A stretch of 43,881 nt of DNA from Bacteroidota bacterium (GTDB lineage: Bacteria; Bacteroidota; Bacteroidia; Chitinophagales; Chitinophagaceae). Shown piece after piece: positions 24,730-34,262 of this stretch (within the stretch, counting starts at the first letter, position 1; each line of letters starts with the position of its first letter). The notes under the pieces were generated by a model that saw only the letters and a list, made by a program, of their open reading frames with translations, made no database searches and was not told the origin of the DNA. The translations under genes were made by a program, and so were the position numbers. Location of the stretch: positions 1 to 43,881 of the forward strand of contig JAFEAF010000005.1 of the NCBI GenBank assembly GCA_018266555.1. The letters run 5' to 3'.

Positions 24730-26193
24730 CTAAATTCTGTTATTAAGAAACTGATCAATTTGTTCAGCGCATTCCCTCCCTTCATTAATTGCCCATACTA
24801 CAAGGCTTTGTCCCCGACGCATATCACCTGCAGAAAATATCTTATTGATATTAGTTTGATATGACTTTTCAGTAGCCTTTACATTTCCCCGCTCATCAAG
24901 GTCAACGCCAAGTTCATTTAATAAACCTGAATGAAGAGGATGTACAAAGCCCATAGCAAGAAATGCGGTCTCACAGAGTATTTCTCTTTCAGAGCCCGGT
25001 ATATCAGTAAAAGATGCCGGTTTGCCATCATCAGATGACTTCCATTCGAGGTTTACGATCTTTAATGCCCTGAGATTTCCTTTGTCATCCCCTAAAAATT
25101 CTTTTGTAGCAATTGCAAACTCTCTTTCACATCCTTCTTCATGACTGCTGGAAGTTTTTAATATCATAGGGTAAGTGGGCCATGGCATAAATGCTGTTCG
25201 TTCTTTCGGTGGCATTGGTAATAATTCAAATTGTGTCACTGTGTTGGCTTTTTGCCGGTTCGAAGTACCTACGCAATCGCTTCCGGTATCACCGCCACCG
25301 ATTACCACAACATTTTTATTATGAACTGAAATCTCCTCATTGTAAATATTACTTTCAATCTCATTATGTGCCAGCGGGTCTTTTCCTGCATTGCGTTTAT
25401 TCTGCTGTTTTAAAAAATCCATAGCAAAGTGAACTCCTTTTAATTTTCTCCCCGGAATGTTAAGATCACGGGGAACTGTAGAACCACCTGCCAGGAGTAT
25501 TGCATGAAATTCTCTCAATAAATTCCGTATGCTGACATTAACACCTACATTGGAATGACATTTAAAAATAATTCCTTCTTCTTCCAGTAATTTGATCCTG
25601 CGATCCACTACCCATTTTTCCAATTTGAAATCAGGAATGCCGTACCGCAGTAAACCACCAGGCGCATCATCTCTTTCAAATACAGTGACTAAATGCCCGG
25701 CATAATTCAACTGTGCTGCGGCAGCAAGTCCTGAAGGCCCTGATCCGATAACGGCTACTTTTTTCCCTGACCTCAGATTCGGTTTACGGGGTTTTACAAA
25801 TCCTTTTTCAAAAGCAATTTCAATAATATGTTTTTCTATTTCTTCAATGGTAACCGGCGGTTGATTGATGCCCAGCACACAGGAACTTTCGCAGGGAGCC
25901 GGGCAAATGCGGCCGGTAAATTCAGGGAAATTATTGGTGGAGACTAATATCTCGTAAGCTTCTTTCCAGTTCTTGCGATATACTGCATCATTGAATTCCG
26001 GGATTATATTACCTAACGGGCATCCCTGGTGACAAAACGGAACGCCACAATTCATGCAGCGTGCAGCCTGTTGGTTCAGATTTTCTTCAGCATAAAAATC
26101 AACAAATTCTTTATAATGCTGAATTCGTTCGTGTACCGGCTTTTTCCCAGGCAATTCTCTTGTAAATTCTAAAAATCCTGTCGGCTTCCCCAT
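24730..26193 (-). CDS. gltD: Glutamate synthase small (beta) subunit
   Basis: A 487-residue flavoprotein that passes electrons from NADPH to the large subunit. The N-terminal region has the two [4Fe-4S] cysteine clusters (CMNCGVPFCHQGCPLGN and GRICPAPCESSCVLG). FAD and NADPH sites follow: VIGSGPSGLAAAAQL (about 149-163) and VVVIGGGDTGSDCVG (about 296-310). The C-terminal AGDMRRGQSLVVWAINEGR closes the FAD site. It lies 18 bp after gltB in the same operon. Length and motifs are normal. Confidence 0.95.
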   Translation of the reverse strand: MGKPTGFLEFTRELPGKKPVHERIQHYKEFVDFYAEENLNQQAARCMNCGVPFCHQGCPLGNIIPEFNDAVYRKNWKEAYEILVSTNNFPEFTGRICPAPCESSCVLGINQPPVTIEEIEKHIIEIAFEKGFVKPRKPNLRSGKKVAVIGSGPSGLAAAAQLNYAGHLVTVFERDDAPGGLLRYGIPDFKLEKWVVDRRIKLLEEEGIIFKCHSNVGVNVSIRNLLREFHAILLAGGSTVPRDLNIPGRKLKGVHFAMDFLKQQNKRNAGKDPLAHNEIESNIYNEEISVHNKNVVVIGGGDTGSDCVGTSNRQKANTVTQFELLPMPPKERTAFMPWPTYPMILKTSSSHEEGCEREFAIATKEFLGDDKGNLRALKIVNLEWKSSDDGKPASFTDIPGSEREILCETAFLAMGFVHPLHSGLLNELGVDLDERGNVKATEKSYQTNINKIFSAGDMRRGQSLVVWAINEGRECAEQIDQFLNNRI

Positions 26194-26211
26194 GAATATA
26201 CTTTTAAATGT

Positions 26212-29200
26212 TTATTTTTTATTTTCTACCCCTATCACCGTTCTTTTTTTGGAAACTACTTTTTTATAATCCTTTGGAAAAACTTTGATAAAATTTCTTA
26301 GCTGGTTTTCAAGGTCAGTCAAAATAAATTTTGCAATGCTGCTCTCCGTATATTGATAGTGCTCGGCAATCATTTTATGTAACAGCGATACATCTTCTTC
26401 ATCAAGCGGATCCAGATCAACCATATCCTTATTACAATTGTGAGTGAATTTTCCATTGACATCATATATGTATGCAACGCCTCCGCTCATTCCAGCAGCA
26501 AAATTCCTTCCGGTATCTCCCAATACAACCACAGTTCCGCCCGTCATGTATTCACAACCATGATCCCCCACACTTTCTACTACGGCATTTACACCTGAAT
26601 TACGAACGCAAAAACGTTCTCCTGCTTTGCCACGAATAAATGCCTGGCCTGAAGTAGCCCCGTAAAAGGCTACATTTCCAATGATAATATTTTCTTCAGG
26701 CACATATTGAACTTCTTTGGAAGGATAAACAATTAATTTTGCTCCACTCAATCCTTTACCAAAATAATCATTCGCATCACCTTCCAATTCTAATGTAATG
26801 CCTTTGGTATTGAATGCTCCAAAACTCTGACCTGCCGTTCCGCTGAATTTGAAATGGATCGTATCATCCCGCATCCCTTCGCTTCTGTATTTTTTTGTGA
26901 TTTCATTCGATAAAATCAAACCTACTGTTCTGTCAGTATTTTGAATAGGCAGTTCTGCAAAAATTTTTTCTTGTGTTTCGAGTGCCGGTTTAGACAATTC
27001 AAGGAGTTTCCAGTCTAACACTCCACTGATGCCATGTTCCTGATCTTCCGATTTATGAAGGCCGGTGTAAATGGATGCCGGTTCTTTATATAATATGGGT
27101 GAGAGATCCAGTTGCTTGTATTTCCAATGAGAAATGTTTTCTCTTGCTTCAAGATAATTGACCTGGCCGATCATTTCATTAACTGTATGGAAACCCATCT
27201 CTGCCATGATCTCTCTTAATTCCTGTGTAATAAATTTGAAATAATTCACTACATGATCCGGATTGCCTGAAAATCTTTTTCTCAATTCGGGATCTTGTGT
27301 TGCCACTCCAACAGGACAAGTATTCAAATGGCATTTGCGCATTAATATACAGCCCTCAACAACCAAGGCTGCAGTAGCAATACCCCATTCTTCAGCGCCA
27401 AGCAAAGCGGCAATCGCAATATCTCTTCCGGTTCGCAGTTGTCCATCTACCTGGACGATGACACGACTTCTCAATTTATTTTTTACCAGTGTCTGATGTG
27501 TTTCTGCCAAACCTAATTCCCATGGTAGCCCGGCATGTTTTATAGAAGACATAGGCGAAGCACCGGTACCACCATCATGACCTGCAATCAACACCACATC
27601 TGCTTTTGCTTTGGTAACACCCGCAGCAATAGTTCCTACACCGGCTTTACTTACTAATTTTACACTGATCCGAGCTTTCCGGTTAGCATTTTTCAGATCA
27701 AAAATTAATTGTGCCAGATCTTCTATCGAATAAATATCATGATGCGGCGGCGGAGATATTAACCCTACACCGGGAATAGAATGACGTACTTTACCGATCC
27801 ATTCATCTACTTTATGTCCCGGTAATTGTCCACCTTCACCTGGCTTAGCACCCTGAGCCATTTTTATCTGCAGTTCATCTGCTTCGGTAAGATATAAGCT
27901 GGTGACACCAAATCTTGCACTAGCCACCTGCTTAATGGCGCTGCGCAAGGAATCGCCATTGGGCAATGGTTTATATCTTGATTCATCTTCACCTCCTTCA
28001 CCGGTATTACTTTTAGCACCAATTCGATTCATGGCGATGGCTAATGTTGTATGAGCTTCCCACGAAATAGAACCAAAACTCATGGCACCGGTGGCAAACC
28101 GTTTGTAAATATTTTCAGCCGGTTCTACTTCTTCAATCGGAATGGAAGGGCGATTTTTTTTCAGTTGCAGCAAACTTCTCAACGTTGAAGTATTTTCACC
28201 TGGCTCATTGATCTGCTTCGCATATTTTTTGTAAATACTAAAATCATTCATTCTTGTGGAGTACTGCAACAAATGAATGGTTTGCGGGTTGAATAAATGA
28301 AATTCGCCTTTTCGTTTCCACTGATAAATGCCACCGGTCGGTAAGAGACTATTATCATAATTATTTTGATTAAAAGAGGAAAAATGTTTTGCTAAGGTTT
28401 CTTTTGCAATTTCATCCAGTCCCATCCCTTCAATTCGTGAAATGGAGCCGGTAAAATATTTTTCTACTACATCCCGGTTTAGGCCAATGATTTCAAATAT
28501 TTGAGCGCCCTGGTATGATTGCAATGTAGAGATACCCATTTTCGAAAATACTTTCAGCAAACCGTCATTCACTGCCTTGATATAATTCTTTTTCAATTCA
28601 TCTTCCGAAAGACCGGTTAACAGCTTGCCGTTTTCTTTCATATCACGGATAGAAGACAAGGCGAGGTAAGGATTAATAGCTGTGGCACCGAATCCAATAA
28701 GACAGGCAAAATGATGTACTTCCCAAACATCTCCGGCTTCCACTACGATGCCAACCTGTCCCCGCATTCCTTTACGGATCAAATGGTGATGCACAGCAGA
28801 GGCTGAAAGCAAAGAGGGAATGGCCGCATGATCGGAATCAATAGCACGGTCTGTCAAAATCAAAACTTCAAATCCATCTTCCACAGCATCGACTGCATAA
28901 CGACACAATCTTTCTATGCCTGCTTTCAGTGAACCCGGTTTTCCATCGGCCCTGAAATAACATTGCAATGTTTTTGCCTGGAATTTTCCGGTATCAATAC
29001 TTCTTATCTTTTCCAATTCATAATTAGTAAGCACCGGTTGTTTCAATGCCACACTGTGACATGCCAGCGGATCTTCTGCCAATAAGTTTCCGTTGTTTCC
29101 AACAAAAGTGGCAAGAGACATCACCAATCGTTCCCGAATAGGGTCAATAGGCGGATTGGTCACTTGTGCAAATAATTGTTTGAAATAAGAACTGAGATGC

Positions 29201-30735
29201 TGCGGCTGATCACTTAAAACAGCCAAGGGTACATCACTTCCCATGGAGCCTATGGGTTCTTTTCCATCTAATGCCATAGGAGCAATGAGATGGTCAAGGT
29301 CTTCAGTAGAGTACCCAAACGCTTTTTGATATTTGAATACCTGATCATGTTCCAGGTGCGTGAACATCACTCTCGGGTCGGGTAATTCTTCCAGGCGAAT
29401 CTTATATTTATTCAGCCAATCAGCGTATGGTTTATGGGCGCAAATATCCTGTTTCAACTCTTCATCACTGATAATCCGGCCTTGTTCCATATCCACGACA
29501 AACATTTTTCCAGGTTGCAGCCTTCCTTTTTCTTTGATGATAGAAGGATCAACAGGCAATACTCCGGTTTCCGAAGCCATAATCACCCGGTCATCTGTAG
29601 TAACACAATAACGGGAAGGACGCAATCCATTTCTGTCTAATGTAGCACCGATGATTTTTCCATCAGTAAATGAAATGGATGCCGGTCCATCCCAGGGTTC
29701 CATGAATGATGAATGAAATTCATAAAATGCTTTTTTCACCGGATCCATTTGTTCGTTGCCATCCCAGGCTTCGGGAATCAGCATCATCATTACATGCGGG
29801 AGTGAGCGGCCGGTGTGTAACAACAACTCGATCACATTGTCGAGACAGGCGGAATCAGATTGTTCCCCGACAACAATGGGCAACAGCATTTCCATTTCTT
29901 CTTTCGTAAAATAGGGAGAAGTGAAGCCTTTTTCACTGGATCGAAGCCAGTTCAGGTTTCCCTGCAAGGTGTTGATTTCTCCATTGTGTGCAATAAATCG
30001 AAAGGGTTGTGCCAGTTTCCATGATGGGAAAGTGTTGGTGGCAAAACGGGAATGTACCAACCCGAATGCGCTTACAATTCTTTTATTGCTGAGGTCAGGA
30101 AAATAATTTCTCAATTGCATGCTGGTAAGCTGTCCTTTGTACACAACAGTTTTATAAGAAAGTGAAGCCACATAAAAACCGATCGCATCTTTTTTCACCG
30201 TGCTATTGATGAGATGTGTGGCATGATTCCGCAGTACGAATAATTTTCTTTCAAATTCATCCCGGTCATGAATATGATCCGGGCAGGCGAGGAAGACATG
30301 CTCCATTTCAGGCTCCACACTCAATGCAGTAATTCCAATGCCTTCAGGATTGACCGGCACTTTACGATAGGCAAGTAATTCCAGCCCCAGTTTCTCTGCG
30401 GTACGATTGAAAATATCCCGGCATTCTTCCCGCAATTTTATTTCTGAAGGGAAAAAGATAACACCCACTCCGTATTTACCAAATGATGGAAGATGAACAC
30501 CAAGCCTGAGGCATTCTTCAAAAAAAAATTCGTGTGGTGTTTGTATCATGATACCGGCTCCATCGCCGGTGTTGTTTTCACAACCGCAGGCGCCGCGGTG
30601 TTCCATGTTTTCAAGAACTGTTAACGCATCTGAAATCGTTTGATGCGATTTGTTGCCTTTAATGTTTGCTACGAAACCGATTCCACATGCGTCATGCTCA
30701 AAAGAAGATTGATATAAGCCCTGGTTGCTTGCCAT
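26212..30735 (-). CDS. gltB: Glutamate synthase large (alpha) subunit
   Basis: A 1507-residue GltB: glutamine + 2-oxoglutarate + reductant gives two glutamates. The class II glutaminase domain opens at Cys17 (HDACGIGF), so 16 residues are expected to be removed. The central and FMN-binding domains include GGEDESRYKPLPNGDSLRSA, KPGEGGQLPGHKV and GHDGGTGASP. The [3Fe-4S] ligands are Cys1129, Cys1135 and Cys1140 (CILMRKCHLNTC). A C-terminal beta-helix (GXGXG-type) domain follows. It is first in the minus-strand cluster gltB-gltD-amt-porin and divergent from carA. Two imperfect palindromes lie 27-76 bp upstream of its start. Confidence 0.96.
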   Translation of the reverse strand: MASNQGLYQSSFEHDACGIGFVANIKGNKSHQTISDALTVLENMEHRGACGCENNTGDGAGIMIQTPHEFFFEECLRLGVHLPSFGKYGVGVIFFPSEIKLREECRDIFNRTAEKLGLELLAYRKVPVNPEGIGITALSVEPEMEHVFLACPDHIHDRDEFERKLFVLRNHATHLINSTVKKDAIGFYVASLSYKTVVYKGQLTSMQLRNYFPDLSNKRIVSAFGLVHSRFATNTFPSWKLAQPFRFIAHNGEINTLQGNLNWLRSSEKGFTSPYFTKEEMEMLLPIVVGEQSDSACLDNVIELLLHTGRSLPHVMMMLIPEAWDGNEQMDPVKKAFYEFHSSFMEPWDGPASISFTDGKIIGATLDRNGLRPSRYCVTTDDRVIMASETGVLPVDPSIIKEKGRLQPGKMFVVDMEQGRIISDEELKQDICAHKPYADWLNKYKIRLEELPDPRVMFTHLEHDQVFKYQKAFGYSTEDLDHLIAPMALDGKEPIGSMGSDVPLAVLSDQPQHLSSYFKQLFAQVTNPPIDPIRERLVMSLATFVGNNGNLLAEDPLACHSVALKQPVLTNYELEKIRSIDTGKFQAKTLQCYFRADGKPGSLKAGIERLCRYAVDAVEDGFEVLILTDRAIDSDHAAIPSLLSASAVHHHLIRKGMRGQVGIVVEAGDVWEVHHFACLIGFGATAINPYLALSSIRDMKENGKLLTGLSEDELKKNYIKAVNDGLLKVFSKMGISTLQSYQGAQIFEIIGLNRDVVEKYFTGSISRIEGMGLDEIAKETLAKHFSSFNQNNYDNSLLPTGGIYQWKRKGEFHLFNPQTIHLLQYSTRMNDFSIYKKYAKQINEPGENTSTLRSLLQLKKNRPSIPIEEVEPAENIYKRFATGAMSFGSISWEAHTTLAIAMNRIGAKSNTGEGGEDESRYKPLPNGDSLRSAIKQVASARFGVTSLYLTEADELQIKMAQGAKPGEGGQLPGHKVDEWIGKVRHSIPGVGLISPPPHHDIYSIEDLAQLIFDLKNANRKARISVKLVSKAGVGTIAAGVTKAKADVVLIAGHDGGTGASPMSSIKHAGLPWELGLAETHQTLVKNKLRSRVIVQVDGQLRTGRDIAIAALLGAEEWGIATAALVVEGCILMRKCHLNTCPVGVATQDPELRKRFSGNPDHVVNYFKFITQELREIMAEMGFHTVNEMIGQVNYLEARENISHWKYKQLDLSPILYKEPASIYTGLHKSEDQEHGISGVLDWKLLELSKPALETQEKIFAELPIQNTDRTVGLILSNEITKKYRSEGMRDDTIHFKFSGTAGQSFGAFNTKGITLELEGDANDYFGKGLSGAKLIVYPSKEVQYVPEENIIIGNVAFYGATSGQAFIRGKAGERFCVRNSGVNAVVESVGDHGCEYMTGGTVVVLGDTGRNFAAGMSGGVAYIYDVNGKFTHNCNKDMVDLDPLDEEDVSLLHKMIAEHYQYTESSIAKFILTDLENQLRNFIKVFPKDYKKVVSKKRTVIGVENKK

Positions 30736-31075
30736 TCGATTTTTTTTAAAATATATAAAAATTGTCCAGTGTTAACTGAACAATAGCAAGCAATTTTCGG
30801 AAATTACGAAATAGTCATCAAAGTATTCGGAATATTTGTTAGAAATTTTCCACAAAAAGGCATTGGCTAATGAATGTTTGTAAATCTGTATCATCAATAT
30901 GTTTGAATGTTGTTTCAAATCAATAAAATCATATTGAAATAAACCTTCAATAGCTTTCCGGTACTATTCTTTGTTTGTTAATAAAATGAAGTGCAAACGA
31001 TGTAAATAAATTCTTGAGGTTAAAAATTATTTCCTGCTTACTTTTGTCCGATTTTTTTTAACCCATTAATCAACA
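30736..31075. promoter_or_regulatory. Divergent gltB/carA control region
   Basis: The 340-bp gap has no gene. It contains an imperfect palindrome TTGTCCAGT-GTTA-ACTGAACAA (30762-30783), a second one, TTTCGGAAATTACGAAA (30795-30811), and a pair of TTGAA-N6/7-TTCAA sites (TTTGAA-N6-TTCAAA, 30902-30919; ATTGAA-N7-TTCAAT, 30933-30951). A carA promoter lies at 31014-31046. I could not find a perfect -7 box for gltB. Confidence 0.5.
31014..31046 (+). promoter_or_regulatory. carA promoter
   Basis: TTG (31014-31016) and TACTTTTG (31039-31046) are 22 bp apart, within the reported Bacteroidota range. The -7 box is a perfect match and ends 29 bp before the carA ATG. Confidence 0.55.
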
Positions 31076-32173
31076 ATGACAGTACAAAGACCTGCTATTC
31101 TCCTGCTACAAGATGGAACTGTTTGTTATGGAAAATCTTTCGGAGCTATTGGCACCACCTCCGGAGAAATTTGTTTTAATACCGGGATGACCGGTTACCA
31201 GGAAGTGTTTACCGATCCCAGTTATTTTGGACAGATACTTATAATGAATAGCGTTCATATTGGTAATTACGGAGTGAAAGATGAAGATGTGGAATCGGAT
31301 AATGTCAAAATCCGGGGATTGATTGGGAGAAATCTTGAAGAATTATATTCACGCATTCAAGCAAAAAACTCGCTGAACGATTATCTGAAAGCAAACAATA
31401 TTGTCTCGATAGAAGAAGTGGATACCCGTGCCCTGGTTTCACATATCCGTACTAAAGGGGCAATGAACTGTATTATCTCTTCTGAAATCACTGATGTAGA
31501 AGTTTTGAAAAAGAAACTGGCAGAAGTTCCCGATATGGCTGGATTGGAACTTGCTTCACATGTGAGTACGGATAAAGCCTATGAAATGGGGAATGCGCAA
31601 TCAAAGCTACGTATTGCTGTGCTGGATTACGGGGTAAAAAAGCATATTCTGCATTGTATGGTGGATAGAGGCGCTTATATAAAAGTATTTCCTGCAAAAA
31701 CGAAAGCGGATGAATTAAAACAATTCAATCCTTCGGGTTATTTTATTTCCAATGGGCCTGGTGATCCGGCAGCAATGGACTATGCAGTAGAAACTGTAAA
31801 AGATATATTAAACGAAGGAAAACCTGTGTTTGGAATTTGTTTGGGCCACCAGTTATTGGCGTTGGCAAATGGTATATCCACATTTAAAATGCATCATGGT
31901 CACAGGGGATTGAATCACCCGGTAAAAAATCTCACAACCGGCAAATGTGAAATTACCACGCAGAATCACGGATTTGGAGTGGATCCCGAAGCAGTGAAGA
32001 AAGCAAAGAATGTTGAAGTTACCCATGTTAATCTAAACGATCAGTCTATTGAAGGGATTAAGTTAAAAAATAAACCTGCGTTTTCCGTACAATATCATCC
32101 CGAAAGCACTCCGGGTCCACAGGACTCCAGATATTTATTTGATGAGTTTATAAGTCTTATTAATTCGAATTAA
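31076..32173 (+). CDS. carA: Carbamoyl-phosphate synthase small subunit
   Basis: A 365-residue glutaminase subunit that supplies ammonia to CarB for carbamoyl phosphate, feeding arginine and pyrimidine synthesis. The N-terminal CPSase domain has TGMTGYQEVFTDPSYFGQIL. The class I amidotransferase domain has Cys255 (GICLGHQLLALA), His341 and Glu343 (QYHPESTPGP), with SNGPGDP at 225-231 and HHGHRGLNHPV at 273-283. carB is not in the window. In several Bacteroidota carA sits beside rplQ; here about 12 kb of nitrogen genes lie between them. Confidence 0.97.
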   Translation: MTVQRPAILLLQDGTVCYGKSFGAIGTTSGEICFNTGMTGYQEVFTDPSYFGQILIMNSVHIGNYGVKDEDVESDNVKIRGLIGRNLEELYSRIQAKNSLNDYLKANNIVSIEEVDTRALVSHIRTKGAMNCIISSEITDVEVLKKKLAEVPDMAGLELASHVSTDKAYEMGNAQSKLRIAVLDYGVKKHILHCMVDRGAYIKVFPAKTKADELKQFNPSGYFISNGPGDPAAMDYAVETVKDILNEGKPVFGICLGHQLLALANGISTFKMHHGHRGLNHPVKNLTTGKCEITTQNHGFGVDPEAVKKAKNVEVTHVNLNDQSIEGIKLKNKPAFSVQYHPESTPGPQDSRYLFDEFISLINSN

Positions 32174-32224
32174 ATCGAATTACTGGTTTAGGGATTCCTA
32201 TTTTACTGTTTCGGGTATTTGGTA

Positions 32225-32253
32225 TTGTACGTGCAATTCGTGTCTTATCTTAG
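32225..32253 (+). promoter_or_regulatory. aroQ promoter, leaderless geometry
   Basis: TTG (32225-32227), 18 bp, TATCTTAG (32246-32253; one mismatch to TAnnTTTG). The box ends 4 bp before the ATG at 32258, so transcription should begin at or next to the start codon. Confidence 0.45.
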
Positions 32254-32257
32254 TGTA

Positions 32258-32677
32258 ATGAAAATCGCAATCCTAAACGGGCCTAATCTCAATCTTCTTG
32301 GCAAAAGAGAAACGGATATTTATGGCAATATGCCTTTTGAACAGTTTTTTGAAAAACTTGCCAAAAAGTTCCCTCAGGTAAGTTTCAACTATTTTCAAAG
32401 CAACGTAGAAGGCGAATTGATCAATGAAATTCAACGGGTGGGTTTCGATCATGATGGTATAATTTTTAATCCCGGTGGATATACGCATACTTCTGTTGCT
32501 ATTGGAGATGCTATTGCGGCCATAAAAACACCGGTAATTGAAGTACATATTTCCAATGTTCATGCTAGAGAAGATTTCAGAAAATTATCTCATGTTTCCG
32601 GCAAAGCCATAGGCAGTATTTTCGGGTTGGGATTGAAAGGGTATGAACTGGCGGTGGAGTGGTTTATTTCAAAATGA
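32258..32677 (+). CDS. aroQ: Type II 3-dehydroquinate dehydratase
   Basis: A 139-residue dodecameric enzyme of the shikimate pathway, converting 3-dehydroquinate to 3-dehydroshikimate. Motifs: NGPNLNLLGKRETDIYG with Arg17 and the catalytic Tyr22, NPGGYTHTSVAIGDA with Asn71 and His77, and EVHISNVHAREDFR with the general acid His97. ATG at 32258 is chosen because homology starts with MKIAILNGPN; an earlier start would run through the promoter. Confidence 0.96.
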   Translation: MKIAILNGPNLNLLGKRETDIYGNMPFEQFFEKLAKKFPQVSFNYFQSNVEGELINEIQRVGFDHDGIIFNPGGYTHTSVAIGDAIAAIKTPVIEVHISNVHAREDFRKLSHVSGKAIGSIFGLGLKGYELAVEWFISK

Positions 32678-32718
32678 TATTTGATTCTTATCAGTTGTTC
32701 ACAAAACTATAATCAAGC

Positions 32719-32746
32719 TTGTTTCATAAGCGTATAATTATTTTTG
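32719..32746 (+). promoter_or_regulatory. Promoter of CoA-transferase gene, leaderless geometry
   Basis: TTG (32719-32721), 17 bp, TATTTTTG (32739-32746), a perfect -7 match. The box ends 4 bp before the GTG start at 32751. Confidence 0.5.
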
Positions 32747-32750
32747 CAGA

Positions 32751-34037
32751 GTGAAAATCCCGATTGATTTTAAGACATCAGAAGAAGCTGTTTCCATAAT
32801 CCAGCCAGGTAATCGTGTTTATGTTCATGGCAGCGCTCAAACACCCGTATGTTTATTGCAGGAATTGGCGAAGCAGGCAAAACGTTTGCAAAATGTAGAA
32901 CTGGTTTTTATCAGCGTGTATGGAGATATCGAAATTGCGAAACCTGAGTATACGGGAAGCTTTCATATCAACTCGTTGTTTGTTTCAGCCAGTGTCCGGT
33001 TGGCTGTGAAAGAAGGATTGGCTGATTATGTTCCTGTTTTCCTCAGTGAGATCCCGGAATTATTTAAGAGAAATATTTTAGGAATTGATGTGGCGATAGT
33101 ACAGGTGTCTCCGCCTGATAAGCATGGATATTGCTCCCTCGGTGTGTCGGTGGATATTGCCCGGTCGGCTGTGAACACGGCAAAGCATGTGATCGCCGTA
33201 CTGAACCCGAATGTTCCCCGCACACATGGAGATGGATTGATTCATTGCAGCCGGTTTCATAGCATGGTTCAATGTGATGATCCATTATATGAAGTGCGGT
33301 ATGGCGATAAAGTAGGGCCTGTAGAAATGAAGATAGGAGCGTATATCGCATCATTGATCGAAGACCGCAGTTGTTTGCAAATGGGCATTGGTTCCATTCC
33401 GGACGCCGTGTTGCATTCATTGAGCAATCACAAAGATCTTGGAATGCATACAGAAATGTGTTCGGATGGTATTATTGATCTCTTTGAAAGAGATATCATC
33501 AATAATAAATATAAACAAATTCACCCCAACAAGGCAGTTACTGCGTTTGCATTAGGTACAAAGAAATTGTATGATTTTGTGGATGATAATCCCGCTATTC
33601 AATTTCTGGATATTGATTATGTAAATGAACCGGGTGTCATACGCCGCAATAATAAAATGGTGGCCATCAACAGTGCAATAGAAGTGGACATCACCGGGCA
33701 GATCTGTGCAGATTCCATTGGTACTTATCAATATTCCGGCGTAGGAGGGCAGATGGATTTCATTCGTGGGGCTTCATTAAGTGAAGGAGGAAAGCCGATC
33801 ATTGCGTTGCCATCAAGAACAGCGAAAGGGGTGCCCCGCATTGTTCCATTTTTGAAACCAGGCGCAGATGTAACTACGACTAGGGCACATGCTCATTACA
33901 TCGTTACGGAATACGGCATTGCATATCTCTTTGGAAAAAATCTCCGGCAAAGAGCCAAAGCTCTTATCAATATTGCACATCCTGATGACCGGGAAGGGTT
34001 GGAGAAAGCTTGCTATGAACGATTCAAGATATTTTGA
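32751..34037 (+). CDS. Acetyl-CoA hydrolase/transferase family protein
   Basis: A 428-residue member of the acetyl-CoA hydrolase / 4-hydroxybutyrate CoA-transferase family, moving CoA between carboxylic acids through a glutamyl-CoA intermediate. Seen: the N-terminal VSIIQPGNRVYVHGSAQTP, the QMGIGSIPDAVL loop, the catalytic-type Glu235 in MHTEMCSDGIIDL, and the C-terminal GGQMDFIRGASLSEGGKPII and VTEYGIAYLFGKNLRQRAKA. The start is GTG, because homology begins right after it and no in-frame ATG exists near the N-terminus. The acid substrates cannot be told; acetate or butyrate-type turnover is likely. It appears monocistronic with its own promoter. Confidence 0.9.
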   Translation: MKIPIDFKTSEEAVSIIQPGNRVYVHGSAQTPVCLLQELAKQAKRLQNVELVFISVYGDIEIAKPEYTGSFHINSLFVSASVRLAVKEGLADYVPVFLSEIPELFKRNILGIDVAIVQVSPPDKHGYCSLGVSVDIARSAVNTAKHVIAVLNPNVPRTHGDGLIHCSRFHSMVQCDDPLYEVRYGDKVGPVEMKIGAYIASLIEDRSCLQMGIGSIPDAVLHSLSNHKDLGMHTEMCSDGIIDLFERDIINNKYKQIHPNKAVTAFALGTKKLYDFVDDNPAIQFLDIDYVNEPGVIRRNNKMVAINSAIEVDITGQICADSIGTYQYSGVGGQMDFIRGASLSEGGKPIIALPSRTAKGVPRIVPFLKPGADVTTTRAHAHYIVTEYGIAYLFGKNLRQRAKALINIAHPDDREGLEKACYERFKIF

Positions 34038-34262
34038 ACCCGTATAATTTTTTTTGTTAACATACTTTTTTATAGTGTAAGATATTGTGCACACCTATTT
34101 AAGCAAATAGTTTTTCATAAGTTCAGAAGTTTAATTATAAAAAGTTAATGATCTTAAAACAAATTTTCATTTTTTTTCTTTAACAAACCGTATTGAAATT
34201 TTAGCCTGTCGTTTGTCTTACTGCAGGTGTAAACAATTTTTATTTATTAAAACTACCATGCC

